From Mycobacterium vicinigordonae (GTDB lineage: Bacteria; Actinomycetota; Actinomycetes; Mycobacteriales; Mycobacteriaceae): 64,000 nucleotides of DNA. Under the pieces are notes generated by a model, which saw only the letters and a program-made list of their open reading frames with translations, made no database searches and was not told the DNA's origin. Positions 44,480 through 53,103 of the stretch are shown here, piece by piece; position 1 is the first letter of the stretch; every line of letters begins with the position of its first letter. Location of the stretch: NCBI RefSeq assembly GCF_013466425.1, contig NZ_CP059165.1, positions 5,518,001 to 5,582,000 on the forward strand, given 5' to 3'. Both the position numbers and the translations under genes were made by a program.

Positions 44480-44578
44480 GTGGTGCTGTTCTTCGAGATC
44501 ATGCTGGTCCTGTCGACCGGGGTCATCTCCTGGTTTGCGTTGTATGCGCTGTACCGGTTGATCACCGACGAGTCGTGA
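44480..44578 (+). CDS. 32-residue single-helix membrane peptide
   Basis: The frame [32 protein letters not shown] encodes one membrane helix with a short polar end. The GTG lies 28 bp after sseC2 and its TGA overlaps the GTG of the nitrobindin-like gene (GTGA), showing translational coupling. I recall this peptide as widely conserved at this position in mycobacteria; function unknown. Confidence 0.75.
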   Translation: MVLFFEIMLVLSTGVISWFALYALYRLITDES

Positions 44579-45243
44579 CGTCCACCGAAGGCGACGACGC
44601 TGCAGCCGACGTGCCGGGTTCGGGAGACCGGGCCGTCGCGGCCGCGGCCGAACGCGCCAAACTGACTGCCGCGCGCAACATCCCGGCGTTCGACGACCTG
44701 CCGATTCCGTCGGACACCGCGAATTTGCGCGAGGGCGCCAGTCTCAACGACGCATTGTTGGCGTTGTTGCCCCTGGTCGGGGTGTGGCGTGGTGAAGGCG
44801 AAGGCCGCGGCTCGCACGGCGACTACCGGTTCGGCCAGCAGATCGTCGTGTCCCACGACGGCGGCGACTACTTGAACTGGGAAGCCCGGTCCTGGCGGCT
44901 CGACGACGCCGGCGACTACAAAGAACCAGGCCTGCGCGAAACCGGCTTCTGGCGCTTCGTCAGCGACCCCGACGACCCGACCGAGTCCACCGCGATCGAG
45001 TTGCTGCTGGCCCATTCGGCCGGATACATCGAGTTGTTCTACGGCCGGCCCCTGACCCAGTCGTCATGGGAGCTGGCCACCGACGCCCTGGCCCGCAGCC
45101 GATCGGGCATGCTAGTCGGCGGCGCCAAGCGGCTGTACGGCATCGTCGAGGGCGGCGACCTCGGCTATGTCGAGGAGCGGGTGGACGCGGACGGCGCGCT
45201 GGTGCCGCACCTGTCGGCGCGGCTGTCCCGATTCGTCGGCTGA
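44575..45243 (+). CDS. Nitrobindin/FABP-like beta-barrel protein (Rv0813c-like)
   Basis: A 222-residue protein with an N-terminal disordered 45 residues, then a ten-strand lipocalin-like barrel starting [17 protein letters not shown] and ending [10 protein letters not shown]. It resembles the heme-binding nitrobindins (GxWxGxG signature). Rv0813c is described as a fatty-acid-binding-protein-like barrel. It may bind heme or a hydrophobic ligand. Confidence 0.87.
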   Translation: MTSTEGDDAAADVPGSGDRAVAAAAERAKLTAARNIPAFDDLPIPSDTANLREGASLNDALLALLPLVGVWRGEGEGRGSHGDYRFGQQIVVSHDGGDYLNWEARSWRLDDAGDYKEPGLRETGFWRFVSDPDDPTESTAIELLLAHSAGYIELFYGRPLTQSSWELATDALARSRSGMLVGGAKRLYGIVEGGDLGYVEERVDADGALVPHLSARLSRFVG

Positions 45244-45251
45244 CCGCCTGG

Positions 45252-47630
45252 ATGCGTACCCGCAGGACGGCCCCACCCCAGGTGCGCTGGACAGTGTCCG
45301 GGATCGCCGTGCTGCTCATCGGCTATCTCGCCGCGGTAGCAGCCCGGCCCGTGATCCTGGAGGTGCTGCCGGGATGGCTGAGCTGGTTCGGCCGGCCGGG
45401 ATCGATGGCGACCACCGCGATAGTGGTCGGCGTGCTGGTCACGGCCTGCGTGATGACCTTCCGGTCCAGCGCCAACCACCGCGTGGTGGGTGTTTCGTTC
45501 ACTGTGATCGCAGCGCTGATCACGATGAGCGCGGTGCTGGGCCTCAGCGCGTACTGGGCCTGCCACGACACCAATCACCCGGCCCTCTTCACACCGTTGA
45601 TGTTGACGGCCCAGCTGATCAAAGGCAGCAGCAGCGACTACTCACTCGCTGGGCACATCTGCCCGGACCCCACCCCGGTCGGGCTCGAATTGGCCCGGCT
45701 GGCAGCAGTTTCGGCGATCTTCACGGGCTTGGGCGGCGTGGTGGTCGGCGTGTTCCGGTCCCAGGTGGACCGGCTGCGGGCGAATCTCGCGGACTCCGTC
45801 ACCGCGGTGGTAGGCATCGACGACGACACCGAGTCGATGGTCAGCGGTATCGCGCGAACGTTGGACCGGCGCAGCACCCTGGTCGTCATCTCCGGTGCCA
45901 GCGACGACCGGGTCAATCGGGTCCGCAGGCTGGGCGCACGGGTGGTGCTGGTGGACTTCAACACACCGTCCACCCTGGTCTCGCTGCGGCTGTGGCGCCA
46001 CCTCGGGCGGCTGTACCTGATGGCACCCGACCCCGCCGTCAACCTGCTGTGGCTGGACCTGATCGGCCGGCGACTCGCCGAGGTCGCCGACAAGCGCCGG
46101 CTGCCGCTGATCGTGCGCATCGACGACCCCTGGCTCGCCGAAGCCTGGCGCGCCCAGCAGTTCGGCGGATCCGACACCCGATGGGCCGCCGATGTGGTGG
46201 GCAAGTACGAGGTGACCGCGGCTCGGCTACTCGACGGCATCATCGCGACAGGCCGGACCAAACGTGTGTTCGTCTGCGGCACTTCGCAATTGACCCTGGC
46301 GCTAAGCGCGGACCTCACCCGGCGCGTGCTGGAGCGCGACTTCTACACCCCGCCCGGAGCGTACCCGCTGCCCGCGCTGACGCTGGTCGAAAAGGATGCC
46401 GAAGAATACCTGCAGGATCACCAGTTCTACCGCAGGCAAGCGGGTTTCGCCTCGGACGGTCCGTCGATCGACGCGGTGGCCGAGGCCCCGACCATCCCCA
46501 CCATGTTGCGACTACTGGCCGACACCGATCCGACCACCAGCGCGGTGATCCTGGTTGACGCCCACACCGCGACAACGGGTACCCGGCTGGCCGCCCGCTT
46601 CCCCGACATGCCCGTCTACACCTCGGATCTCAACACGAGCATCGACGACGACTCCATCCAGGTCGTCGGCATGCTGCAGTCCTACTCGCTGGTGCTGGAC
46701 ACCCGCGAAGGCCAGGTCCAGGATGCGTGGGAACGCGCGGCGCGGCTTATTCACGAGCGCTACGTGGCGACCATCGACCCCAGCTGGCCGCGCGGGCCCG
46801 CTGCGGTCCCGTGGATCGAACTCGACGAGTTCTACCGCGGCTCCAACCGCCGCCAGGTGCGCAACGCGTTGTGGATGGTCGAACAGATCGCCGGGCACAC
46901 CTGGAACACTTGGGGCACACGGCCTGCGCAGCTGTCTGGCCAGCAGATGGCCGATTCGCCGCCACTGGAGCAGTTGGCGATGATGGGTTTCGACGAGTCC
47001 TCGGCGCTGGCCATGGCGCGGGCAGAGCACGAGGACTGGTGCCGCTACTACCGCCGCAACGGTTGGAAGTACGGCACGCCCCGCGACGACGGACGCAAGA
47101 TTCACGACAAGCTGGTCGACTGGTCGGTGGTCGAAAGCAATCCCGACCTGCTCGGCGCCGCCGTGCGGAGTCTGGCTGCCACTCTGTGGAGCCTGCGTCA
47201 GCTGGGTTACCGATCGCGCCCGTTATGGCGGTCTTTCACCAGGGTCGGCACGGTTGCCGCCGAACAACACCATGAGCCGTGGACGTGGACGTCGGACTCG
47301 GGGCACGCCATGCATGCCGATGCCGGTGACTGGGAGGTCCGCTCCGACGGCAAGACGTGGTCGGTGCGCGACGACATTTTTCGCGCCACCTACGAACCGG
47401 CCGGCCCCAGGGCGCAAGGCGAGTGGCGGCGAAAGGGCCGGGTGCAAGCTCGTCCAGCCCAACCGGGTGAGACCGTCAACACTTTGGAAGGCCCCACCAC
47501 CGCCGCCGACGGCGACTGGGTGGTGCGCGGCGCCGAGGGCGAGCAGTGGCCGGTCCCGGGTCCCGAATTCGCACTACGATATGCCGAGACCCGCCAACGC
47601 GCGGACGCGCCGGCCCGCGACGGGGATTGA
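45252..47630 (+). CDS. Four-helix membrane protein with RCK-like, RyR and tandem PGDYG-like domains
   Basis: A 792-residue protein. Membrane helices are at ~15-31, 53-70, 78-101 and 147-168, with an external loop holding Cys104 and Cys137. Residues ~180-530 resemble paired TrkA-N/RCK Rossmann units (RSTLVVISGASDDRVNRVRRLGARVVLVDFN; RVFVCGTSQLTLAL), without a classical GxGxxG. Residues ~585-640 are an RyR domain (MARAEHEDWCRYYRRNGWKYGTPRDDGRKIHDKLVDW). Two C-terminal PGDYG-like repeats (GDWEVRSDGKTWSVRDDIF; GDWVVRGAEGEQWPVPGPEF) follow. No K+-channel TVGYG filter is seen. It probably senses a nucleotide or ion state and gates a membrane function. The ATG at 45252 is 8 bp after the barrel-protein stop. 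The TIR gene follows. Confidence 0.85.
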   Translation: MRTRRTAPPQVRWTVSGIAVLLIGYLAAVAARPVILEVLPGWLSWFGRPGSMATTAIVVGVLVTACVMTFRSSANHRVVGVSFTVIAALITMSAVLGLSAYWACHDTNHPALFTPLMLTAQLIKGSSSDYSLAGHICPDPTPVGLELARLAAVSAIFTGLGGVVVGVFRSQVDRLRANLADSVTAVVGIDDDTESMVSGIARTLDRRSTLVVISGASDDRVNRVRRLGARVVLVDFNTPSTLVSLRLWRHLGRLYLMAPDPAVNLLWLDLIGRRLAEVADKRRLPLIVRIDDPWLAEAWRAQQFGGSDTRWAADVVGKYEVTAARLLDGIIATGRTKRVFVCGTSQLTLALSADLTRRVLERDFYTPPGAYPLPALTLVEKDAEEYLQDHQFYRRQAGFASDGPSIDAVAEAPTIPTMLRLLADTDPTTSAVILVDAHTATTGTRLAARFPDMPVYTSDLNTSIDDDSIQVVGMLQSYSLVLDTREGQVQDAWERAARLIHERYVATIDPSWPRGPAAVPWIELDEFYRGSNRRQVRNALWMVEQIAGHTWNTWGTRPAQLSGQQMADSPPLEQLAMMGFDESSALAMARAEHEDWCRYYRRNGWKYGTPRDDGRKIHDKLVDWSVVESNPDLLGAAVRSLAATLWSLRQLGYRSRPLWRSFTRVGTVAAEQHHEPWTWTSDSGHAMHADAGDWEVRSDGKTWSVRDDIFRATYEPAGPRAQGEWRRKGRVQARPAQPGETVNTLEGPTTAADGDWVVRGAEGEQWPVPGPEFALRYAETRQRADAPARDGD

Positions 47631-47762
47631 CCGCGCAACGCGTTCGGCCGACAGCCGCCGTGAGTTTGCCGGAAGCCGATTGCTGCGGGGCGCAAATGCG
47701 CTACGGTCGCAGGACGGTTTTGCCGTATTAACTTCCCCTTGCCCTCAATTGAGGAGACCGCT

Positions 47763-49316
47763 GTGGCCATCTTCATCAGCTACTCGAGCCAGGACAGAAC
47801 GTCGCTCGACGCGCTGACGACCGCACTCAAGCGCGCTCAGCAGAAGGTTTGGTTCGACCAGGAGCTCGGCGGCGGCGACGCATGGTGGAACGCGATTCTC
47901 GAGCAGATCCGCTCCTGCGACGTGTTCATCGTCGCGCTATCCAACAATTGGCTGCAGTCCAAGCCGAGCCAGGCCGAGTTGCGCTACGCGCAGGCCCTGA
48001 ACCGCCCCATCCTGCCTGTCCAGGTGGGCCCGGTCGACAGTGTGCGAGTCAATCCCGTTTCCGCCCTGCAGATCATCGACTACCAGAACCCGACCGTGGA
48101 CGCCGGGATCCAGCTGGTCACCGCCATCCACGGGCTGTCCGGCAAGGAGTCCCCACTGCCGTCGCCCCTGCCCGAAGAGCCGCCGCTGCCATTTGGCTAC
48201 ATCATGCGATTGGGCAACACCCTCTCGGAAAAGGAACTCACGCCCCAGCAGCAGCTTCAGCTGCTGGTCGAGTTGCGGTCCGGGCTCGATGAAGACGGCA
48301 GCGACCCCAGTGCCCGCAGCGACATCGCCCAGCTGTTGCGGATGCTGCGGATGCGCCATGACGTCACGTACCGCACGCGCACCGAGATCGATAACGTGCT
48401 GGCCGAGATCGAGGCCAAGGATGGGTCGCCGGCGGGCCCGAAACCCCCCGCGCCGGGCGCCGCTGAGGCTGCCCCGCCACCCGCCGCCACGTCGGCCGCA
48501 CCGACGCAACCGGCCATCGCCGCGACACCGGCGCGCCCAGCGACCGGTTCCGCCGGAGCCACAGCCAGCTCGGCTGGCGGATCGAACAAGCGGCTGCTCC
48601 TCATCGGTGGCGCCGCCTTGGCTGCCGTGGTTGTGCTGGCGCTGATCGTGGTCTTCGCAACCCAGGGCGGCGGCCGCAAACCGGCCGCCAAACCGGGTAC
48701 GTCCAGCGCCGCGCTAGCTGCACCAGCGGGGGCGAGTGGGCAGAACTCCGACAAGCTGGATTCGTTTCTGCTCAACGCCGCCGAGATAGGCACCATAATC
48801 GGGGATCCGAACATGACGGTCACCGGGAAAACCGACCTGCTGCGCGCCACCCCGGGCACCCTGTCCAGTCCCGAGTGCTTCGGGGCGTACGAACCTTTAC
48901 TGCGCGAGACGTACGAGGGCGCCGACGGCTTCGTGGGGGCGCGCGGTCAGGCGATTCAGACGCCCGGCGAGGACCCGCAGCACCGAACCTACGAGGCCGT
49001 CGCCGCATTCGGATCCGCGGAGAAGGCGCATGCGTTTGTGCAGGCGTCCGCGGACAAGTGGCGGGCCTGCGCGGAGCGCGCAGTGACCCTGACCACGCCA
49101 AAGCGCAGCTTTGACTGGACATTCGGGCGCCTCGAAGGCGAACCCCGGAACAGGATCTGGATGGAAAAGGTGGCGGCCGCCGGGGGCCGCAGCTGCCATC
49201 ATGTGCTGAGCGCGCAGATAGACGTGGTTGTCGATGTGCTGGCCTGCGGTGCGGCCGCGGCCGCCAGCCCCGCGGGCAAGGTCGTCGACCAGATCGCCGC
49301 GAAGATCGAGCATTAA
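47763..49316 (+). CDS. Membrane-anchored TIR-domain protein with PknH-like extracellular sensor
   Basis: A 517-residue protein. The TIR domain (residues 1-125) starts AIFISYSSQDR; the candidate NADase glutamate is Glu72 in SKPSQAELRYA. Residues ~140-215 form a helical linker domain, then a Pro/Ala-rich spacer. A membrane helix lies at ~277-300. Residues ~325-517 are a PknH-like extracellular sensor domain with paired cysteines (SPECFGAY, WRACAERA, RSCHHV, VLACGA). So the sensor is outside and the TIR effector inside. The GTG has a GAGGAG Shine-Dalgarno. It follows the RyR protein by 132 bp and ends at a strong hairpin. Confidence 0.9.
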   Translation: MAIFISYSSQDRTSLDALTTALKRAQQKVWFDQELGGGDAWWNAILEQIRSCDVFIVALSNNWLQSKPSQAELRYAQALNRPILPVQVGPVDSVRVNPVSALQIIDYQNPTVDAGIQLVTAIHGLSGKESPLPSPLPEEPPLPFGYIMRLGNTLSEKELTPQQQLQLLVELRSGLDEDGSDPSARSDIAQLLRMLRMRHDVTYRTRTEIDNVLAEIEAKDGSPAGPKPPAPGAAEAAPPPAATSAAPTQPAIAATPARPATGSAGATASSAGGSNKRLLLIGGAALAAVVVLALIVVFATQGGGRKPAAKPGTSSAALAAPAGASGQNSDKLDSFLLNAAEIGTIIGDPNMTVTGKTDLLRATPGTLSSPECFGAYEPLLRETYEGADGFVGARGQAIQTPGEDPQHRTYEAVAAFGSAEKAHAFVQASADKWRACAERAVTLTTPKRSFDWTFGRLEGEPRNRIWMEKVAAAGGRSCHHVLSAQIDVVVDVLACGAAAAASPAGKVVDQIAAKIEH

Positions 49317-49333
49317 CTGGTCGAGAAATGGAG

Positions 49334-49382
49334 CGGCCCCCGAGCCGTTCTCCGGTTGGACAGACCGAAGACTCGGGGGCCG
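49334..49382 (+). terminator. Strong hairpin after the TIR gene
   Basis: CGGCCCCCGAG (49334-49344) and CTCGGGGGCCG (49372-49382) pair perfectly over 11 bp, with a smaller CGGT/ACCG pairing in the loop. It starts 17 bp after the stop, between convergent genes. Confidence 0.7.
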
Positions 49383-49556
49383 GGTGGCTGCGGGAAATTC
49401 GCCAGCGCGCGTTTATCGCTGACCCTTCCGAGCCAATGCAGCTAGCGCGCAGCCACCTCACATGTCCATGAAGCTATCAATTTCGCGGACCACCTCCTTC
49501 CTTGTGTACGACCGACGCTACCGCGACTTCTGTCCGGCTACAACAGAATTAACGCC

Positions 49557-50432
49557 TCAGCGATCGCTGACGATTGCGGCATCGACCAATTCGGCGAAGC
49601 GGTCGGCGAACGGGGCCCGGGGCAATGGCCGACCGTCGAGGGTGTGCACGCGGGCCGCCAGTGTCATGCTCGATATGAGCCAAATACCTTGGGCGGCTAC
49701 GAGATCCGAACGGCGCAGGGCGCGGTAGTCGCAGTCGTAGCCCTTGGCGCGAGCGACCTCGAAGAGCGCCTGCTGGGTGGTTCCGCGCAAAATTGGGAAC
49801 CAGGGCGGCGGGGTGAGCAAGCACGGGTTGCCGTCGTCGCCTTCGGCGGCGATGACAACGGTCGAGCGCGGACCCTCCAGGACAAAGCCGTCGGTGCTTT
49901 CGAAGACGACGTCGCCCGCGCCGTGTCGGGCGGCGTGGCGCAACGCGGCCATGTTGACCGCGTAGGACAGTGTCTTGGCGCCGGCCAACAGCCACGGCAT
50001 GGCGTCGACCCCCTTGGCCGGCAATCCGCGGTCCAGCGTGACGGCCGATACGCCGTCGCGGCGCACTGCTGCGACCCGGTCGGGAACCGGGCTGACTGTG
50101 ACATAGCCGGTGGGCGCGCTCGGCGCGCTCTCGCGGCCTCGGCTGTAGATCAGCCGCATCGCGGCCTCGTCGGCGCTGCTCGAGGTCCATTGGCGGGTCG
50201 CCGCGTCGATGGCGCTGCGCCAGGCCGGAAGATCAGGTTCGGGCAATTCCATGAATGCGGCCGACTGGGTCAGCCGCTGCAGGTGCGACTCAATCAGGCA
50301 CGCCCTGCCGTCGCGGATCAGCAGCGTCTCGAAAACTCCGTCCCCGCGGACGGCGGCCAGATCGTCCGCATGCAGCAGCGGCGTACCGGGATCCAGGATT
50401 TCACCGCCGAGCCTGACAACCACACCAGCCAT
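49557..50432 (-). CDS. PLP class IV aminotransferase / aminodeoxychorismate lyase-like (Rv0812-like)
   Basis: A 291-residue fold-type IV PLP enzyme. The catalytic Lys is in LLAGAKTLSYAVNM, and VFESTDGFVLEGPRSTVVI plus the C-terminal substrate loop follow. Rv0812 has been linked to folate synthesis and D-amino-acid transamination. ATG 50432 gives the family length. It diverges from the YgfZ-like gene by 47 bp. Confidence 0.9.
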   Translation of the reverse strand: MAGVVVRLGGEILDPGTPLLHADDLAAVRGDGVFETLLIRDGRACLIESHLQRLTQSAAFMELPEPDLPAWRSAIDAATRQWTSSSADEAAMRLIYSRGRESAPSAPTGYVTVSPVPDRVAAVRRDGVSAVTLDRGLPAKGVDAMPWLLAGAKTLSYAVNMAALRHAARHGAGDVVFESTDGFVLEGPRSTVVIAAEGDDGNPCLLTPPPWFPILRGTTQQALFEVARAKGYDCDYRALRRSDLVAAQGIWLISSMTLAARVHTLDGRPLPRAPFADRFAELVDAAIVSDR

Positions 50433-50479
50433 GGAGTCAGAGCCTAACGACCCCTGCGTCAACCGTAGAGTTGATGCAT

Positions 50480-51565
50480 ATGAATCCCGTTCCCGCCCCC
50501 GACCCCGGACCCGACGCCGGCGCGGTCTGGCACTTCGGCGATCCGCTGGGCGAACAGCGGGCGGCCGAGACCGGAGCCGTCGTGGTGGACCGTTCGCATC
50601 GCGGCGTGCTCACCCTGACCGGCAACGATCGGCAAACCTGGCTGCACAACATCTCCACCCAACACGTCAGCGGCCTGCCCGAGGGGGCCAGTGCGCAGAA
50701 CCTGAGCCTGGACGGCCAGGGCCGGGTCGAGGACCACTGGTTGCAGACCGAACTGGGCGGCACCACCTACCTGGACACCGAACCGTGGCGGGCCGAGCCG
50801 CTGCTCAATTACCTGCGCAAGATGGTGTTCTGGTCCGACGTCACGCCTTCGGCCGCCGACCTTGCGGTGCTCTCGCTGATCGGTCCGCAGCTGGCCGACC
50901 AGGCCGTACTCCAGGCGCTGGGCCTGGCTGCGCTGCCCAACGAATGGCACGCCGTCCCGCTGGCGGGTGGCGGCTTTGTGCGGCGGGTGGCTGGCCGCCC
51001 ACCCGAACTCGACCTGCTGGTACCCCGCGAAGAAGCAGCCGAATGGCAGCGGCGCCTGTCCGCGGCGGGCGTACGACCGGCAGGCGTGTGGGCCTACGAG
51101 GCCCATCGGGTGGCGGCCCTGCGGCCGCGGTTGGGCCTGGACACTGACGAACGCACCATCCCCCACGAAGTGCGCTGGATCGGCGGGCCCGGCGAAGGAG
51201 CGGTGCACCTGGACAAGGGGTGCTACCGCGGCCAGGAAACCGTCGCGCGGGTGCACAACCTGGGCAAACCGCCGCGAATGCTCGTGTTGTTGCACCTCGA
51301 CGGATCGGTGGACCGGCCGTCCACCGGCGATGCGGTGCTGGCCGGCGGCCGGGCCGTGGGTCGGCTTGGAACCGTGGTCGAGCACGTCGATCAGGGTCCG
51401 ATTGCGCTGGCCCTGGTGAAGCGGGGCGTACCCGGCGACACCGAATTGGCGACCGGCGCCGACGGGGCGGTGGCGGCGGTGATCGACGCCGAATCCCTGC
51501 CACCGGCAGACGAGCTGGGCGCCGGACGGCTCGCGGTGGAGCGGCTGCGCGGCGGCGGCCGCTGA
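50480..51565 (+). CDS. YgfZ/GcvT-like folate-binding Fe-S maintenance protein
   Basis: A 361-residue protein of the YgfZ family, which uses tetrahydrofolate in repair or assembly of Fe-S proteins. The signature KGCYRGQETVARVHN is complete, and the N-terminal VVDRSHRGVLTLTGNDRQTWLHNISTQHV matches. A -10-like TAGAGT at 50466-50471 lies 8 bp before ATG 50480, suggesting a leaderless message; ATG 50474 is an alternative. Confidence 0.92.
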   Translation: MNPVPAPDPGPDAGAVWHFGDPLGEQRAAETGAVVVDRSHRGVLTLTGNDRQTWLHNISTQHVSGLPEGASAQNLSLDGQGRVEDHWLQTELGGTTYLDTEPWRAEPLLNYLRKMVFWSDVTPSAADLAVLSLIGPQLADQAVLQALGLAALPNEWHAVPLAGGGFVRRVAGRPPELDLLVPREEAAEWQRRLSAAGVRPAGVWAYEAHRVAALRPRLGLDTDERTIPHEVRWIGGPGEGAVHLDKGCYRGQETVARVHNLGKPPRMLVLLHLDGSVDRPSTGDAVLAGGRAVGRLGTVVEHVDQGPIALALVKRGVPGDTELATGADGAVAAVIDAESLPPADELGAGRLAVERLRGGGR

Positions 51566-51711
51566 TCCCGGGGCAGTCGGAGCCACCTGGCAGGGCGCGC
51601 CTACGTTCCGCCGCGCGGCACGGTAAGCTGTCGGCAGGACAATAACGACACTAAGAGATCGGAGCCGCCTACTTGTTAGGCCGCTCCGTTATTTCGCGAG
51701 GGGGTTCCCCC

Positions 51712-51885
51712 ATGGGCCGCGGCCGGGCTAAGGCAAAGCAGACCAAGGTTGCTCGAGAACTGAAATACAGCTCCCCCCAGACCGACTTCCAACGGCTCCA
51801 GCGCGAGCTGTCCGGGACGAGCACCGACGAATCCAACGGTATGGACGGTGACGACTCATGGGAAGACGACGACTGGCGCCGCTAG
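51712..51885 (+). CDS. DUF3073 small protein (Rv0810c-like)
   Basis: A 57-residue protein: a basic start MGRGRAKAKQTKVARELKYSSP, the motif TDFQRLQRELSG, and a very acidic C-terminus DDSWEDDDWRR. This is the complete DUF3073 family pattern, conserved in Actinobacteria. The ATG at 51712 gives the family length. Function unknown; it is followed by a strong terminator. Confidence 0.9.
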   Translation: MGRGRAKAKQTKVARELKYSSPQTDFQRLQRELSGTSTDESNGMDGDDSWEDDDWRR

Positions 51886-51901
51886 CTCGCTGATCCCGAC
51901 C

Positions 51902-51927
51902 GTGCCGATGCGCTCCCGCATCGGCAC
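51902..51927. terminator. Perfect 11-bp stem, 4-base loop terminator
   Basis: GTGCCGATGCG (51902-51912) pairs with CGCATCGGCAC (51917-51927) around CTCC. It lies between the convergent DUF3073 and purM genes and can serve both. Confidence 0.8.
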
Positions 51928-51956
51928 AGTGCTCTGGGTAGCTCTGCTAAGCCCGT

Positions 51957-53030
51957 TCAGAACCGCGGATGCTGCCCGACGAGTGTGGCCCGCGGGCCGT
52001 CCTTTCCACCCTTCCCGACAGTGCCCAGCACCCAGCAATTCAGGTGCCGCGCGGTAAGGATGGCCTGGGCCCGATCGGTGTCCTCGGGAGCGACGATGGC
52101 AATCATGCCGACGCCCATGTTGAACGTCTTTTCCATCTCCACCCGGGTGACCCGGCCACGCTGGGCGATCATGGCGAACACCGGCGCGGGTGTCCAGGTG
52201 CCGCGATCCACCTCGGCGACCAGCCCCGGCGGGATGACCCGAGCCAGGTTGCCGGCCAACCCGCCGCCGGTGACGTGGCAGAAGGTGCGGACCTGCGTCT
52301 CGGCGGCCAGCGCCAGACAGTCCTTGGCATAGATGATCGTGGGCTCGAGTAGTTCCTCACCCAGCGTGCGCCCGAATTCCTCCACGTAACCGGCCAGGTT
52401 CATCCGGTCGATGTCCAATAGCACGGCGCGGGCCATGGAGTATCCGTTGGAGTGCAGGCCCGAAGATTCCATACCGATGATGACGTCGCCGGGCTTGACC
52501 CGCTCCGGTCCCAGCACGTCGTCGGCCTCCACCACACCCACGCCGGTGGCAGAGATGTCGTAGTGGTCGGGTTCCATCAGGCCGGGGTGTTCGGCGGTCT
52601 CACCGCCCAACAGCGCGCAGCCGGCGCGTACACAACCGTCGGCGATGCCGCCGACGATCGCCGCGACCCGCTCCGGGACGGTACGGCCGACCGCGATGTA
52701 ATCCTGCAGGAACAAGGGCTCGGCGCCGCACACGACGAGGTCGTCCACCACCATGGCCACCAAGTCGAGCCCGATGGTGTCGTGCTTGTCCATCGCCTGG
52801 GCGACCGCAAGCTTGGTGCCGACACCGTCGGTGGACGCCGCCAGCACCGGTTCGCGGTAATCACCGCGCAGCGCGAAAAGCCCGGCGAACCCGCCCAGCC
52901 CGCCACGTACCTCGGGTCTGGTGGCCTTGTTCGCCAGTGGTTTGAACAGGTCAACAGCGCGGTCACCGGCTTCAATGTCCACTCCGGCCAATGCGTAGGT
53001 GACGCCCTGGTTGCGTTCGGGATCCGTCAT
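51957..53030 (-). CDS. purM: Phosphoribosylformylglycinamidine cyclo-ligase PurM
   Basis: A 357-residue AIR synthetase, step 5 of purine synthesis. YALAGVDIEAGDRAVDLFKPLA, the ATP-binding GGLGGFAGLFAL and LAASTDGVGTKLAVA are typical. ATG 53030 (MTDPERNQGVTYA) agrees with known starts; longer frames overlap purF. It is downstream of purF on the same strand by 73 bp. Confidence 0.96.
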   Translation of the reverse strand: MTDPERNQGVTYALAGVDIEAGDRAVDLFKPLANKATRPEVRGGLGGFAGLFALRGDYREPVLAASTDGVGTKLAVAQAMDKHDTIGLDLVAMVVDDLVVCGAEPLFLQDYIAVGRTVPERVAAIVGGIADGCVRAGCALLGGETAEHPGLMEPDHYDISATGVGVVEADDVLGPERVKPGDVIIGMESSGLHSNGYSMARAVLLDIDRMNLAGYVEEFGRTLGEELLEPTIIYAKDCLALAAETQVRTFCHVTGGGLAGNLARVIPPGLVAEVDRGTWTPAPVFAMIAQRGRVTRVEMEKTFNMGVGMIAIVAPEDTDRAQAILTARHLNCWVLGTVGKGGKDGPRATLVGQHPRF

Positions 53031-53103
53031 CGCGATAAAGGCTACCGCCCGGTGCGCACCGTCGGCATCAGTTATTGCCGGTTGCGCGGCGCGATCGGTC
53101 TCG

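Noticed and set aside
45252..45760. Classical K+ channel pore in the RyR/RCK protein
   Set aside because: No TVGYG-like selectivity filter is visible between the helices, so it is not called a potassium channel.
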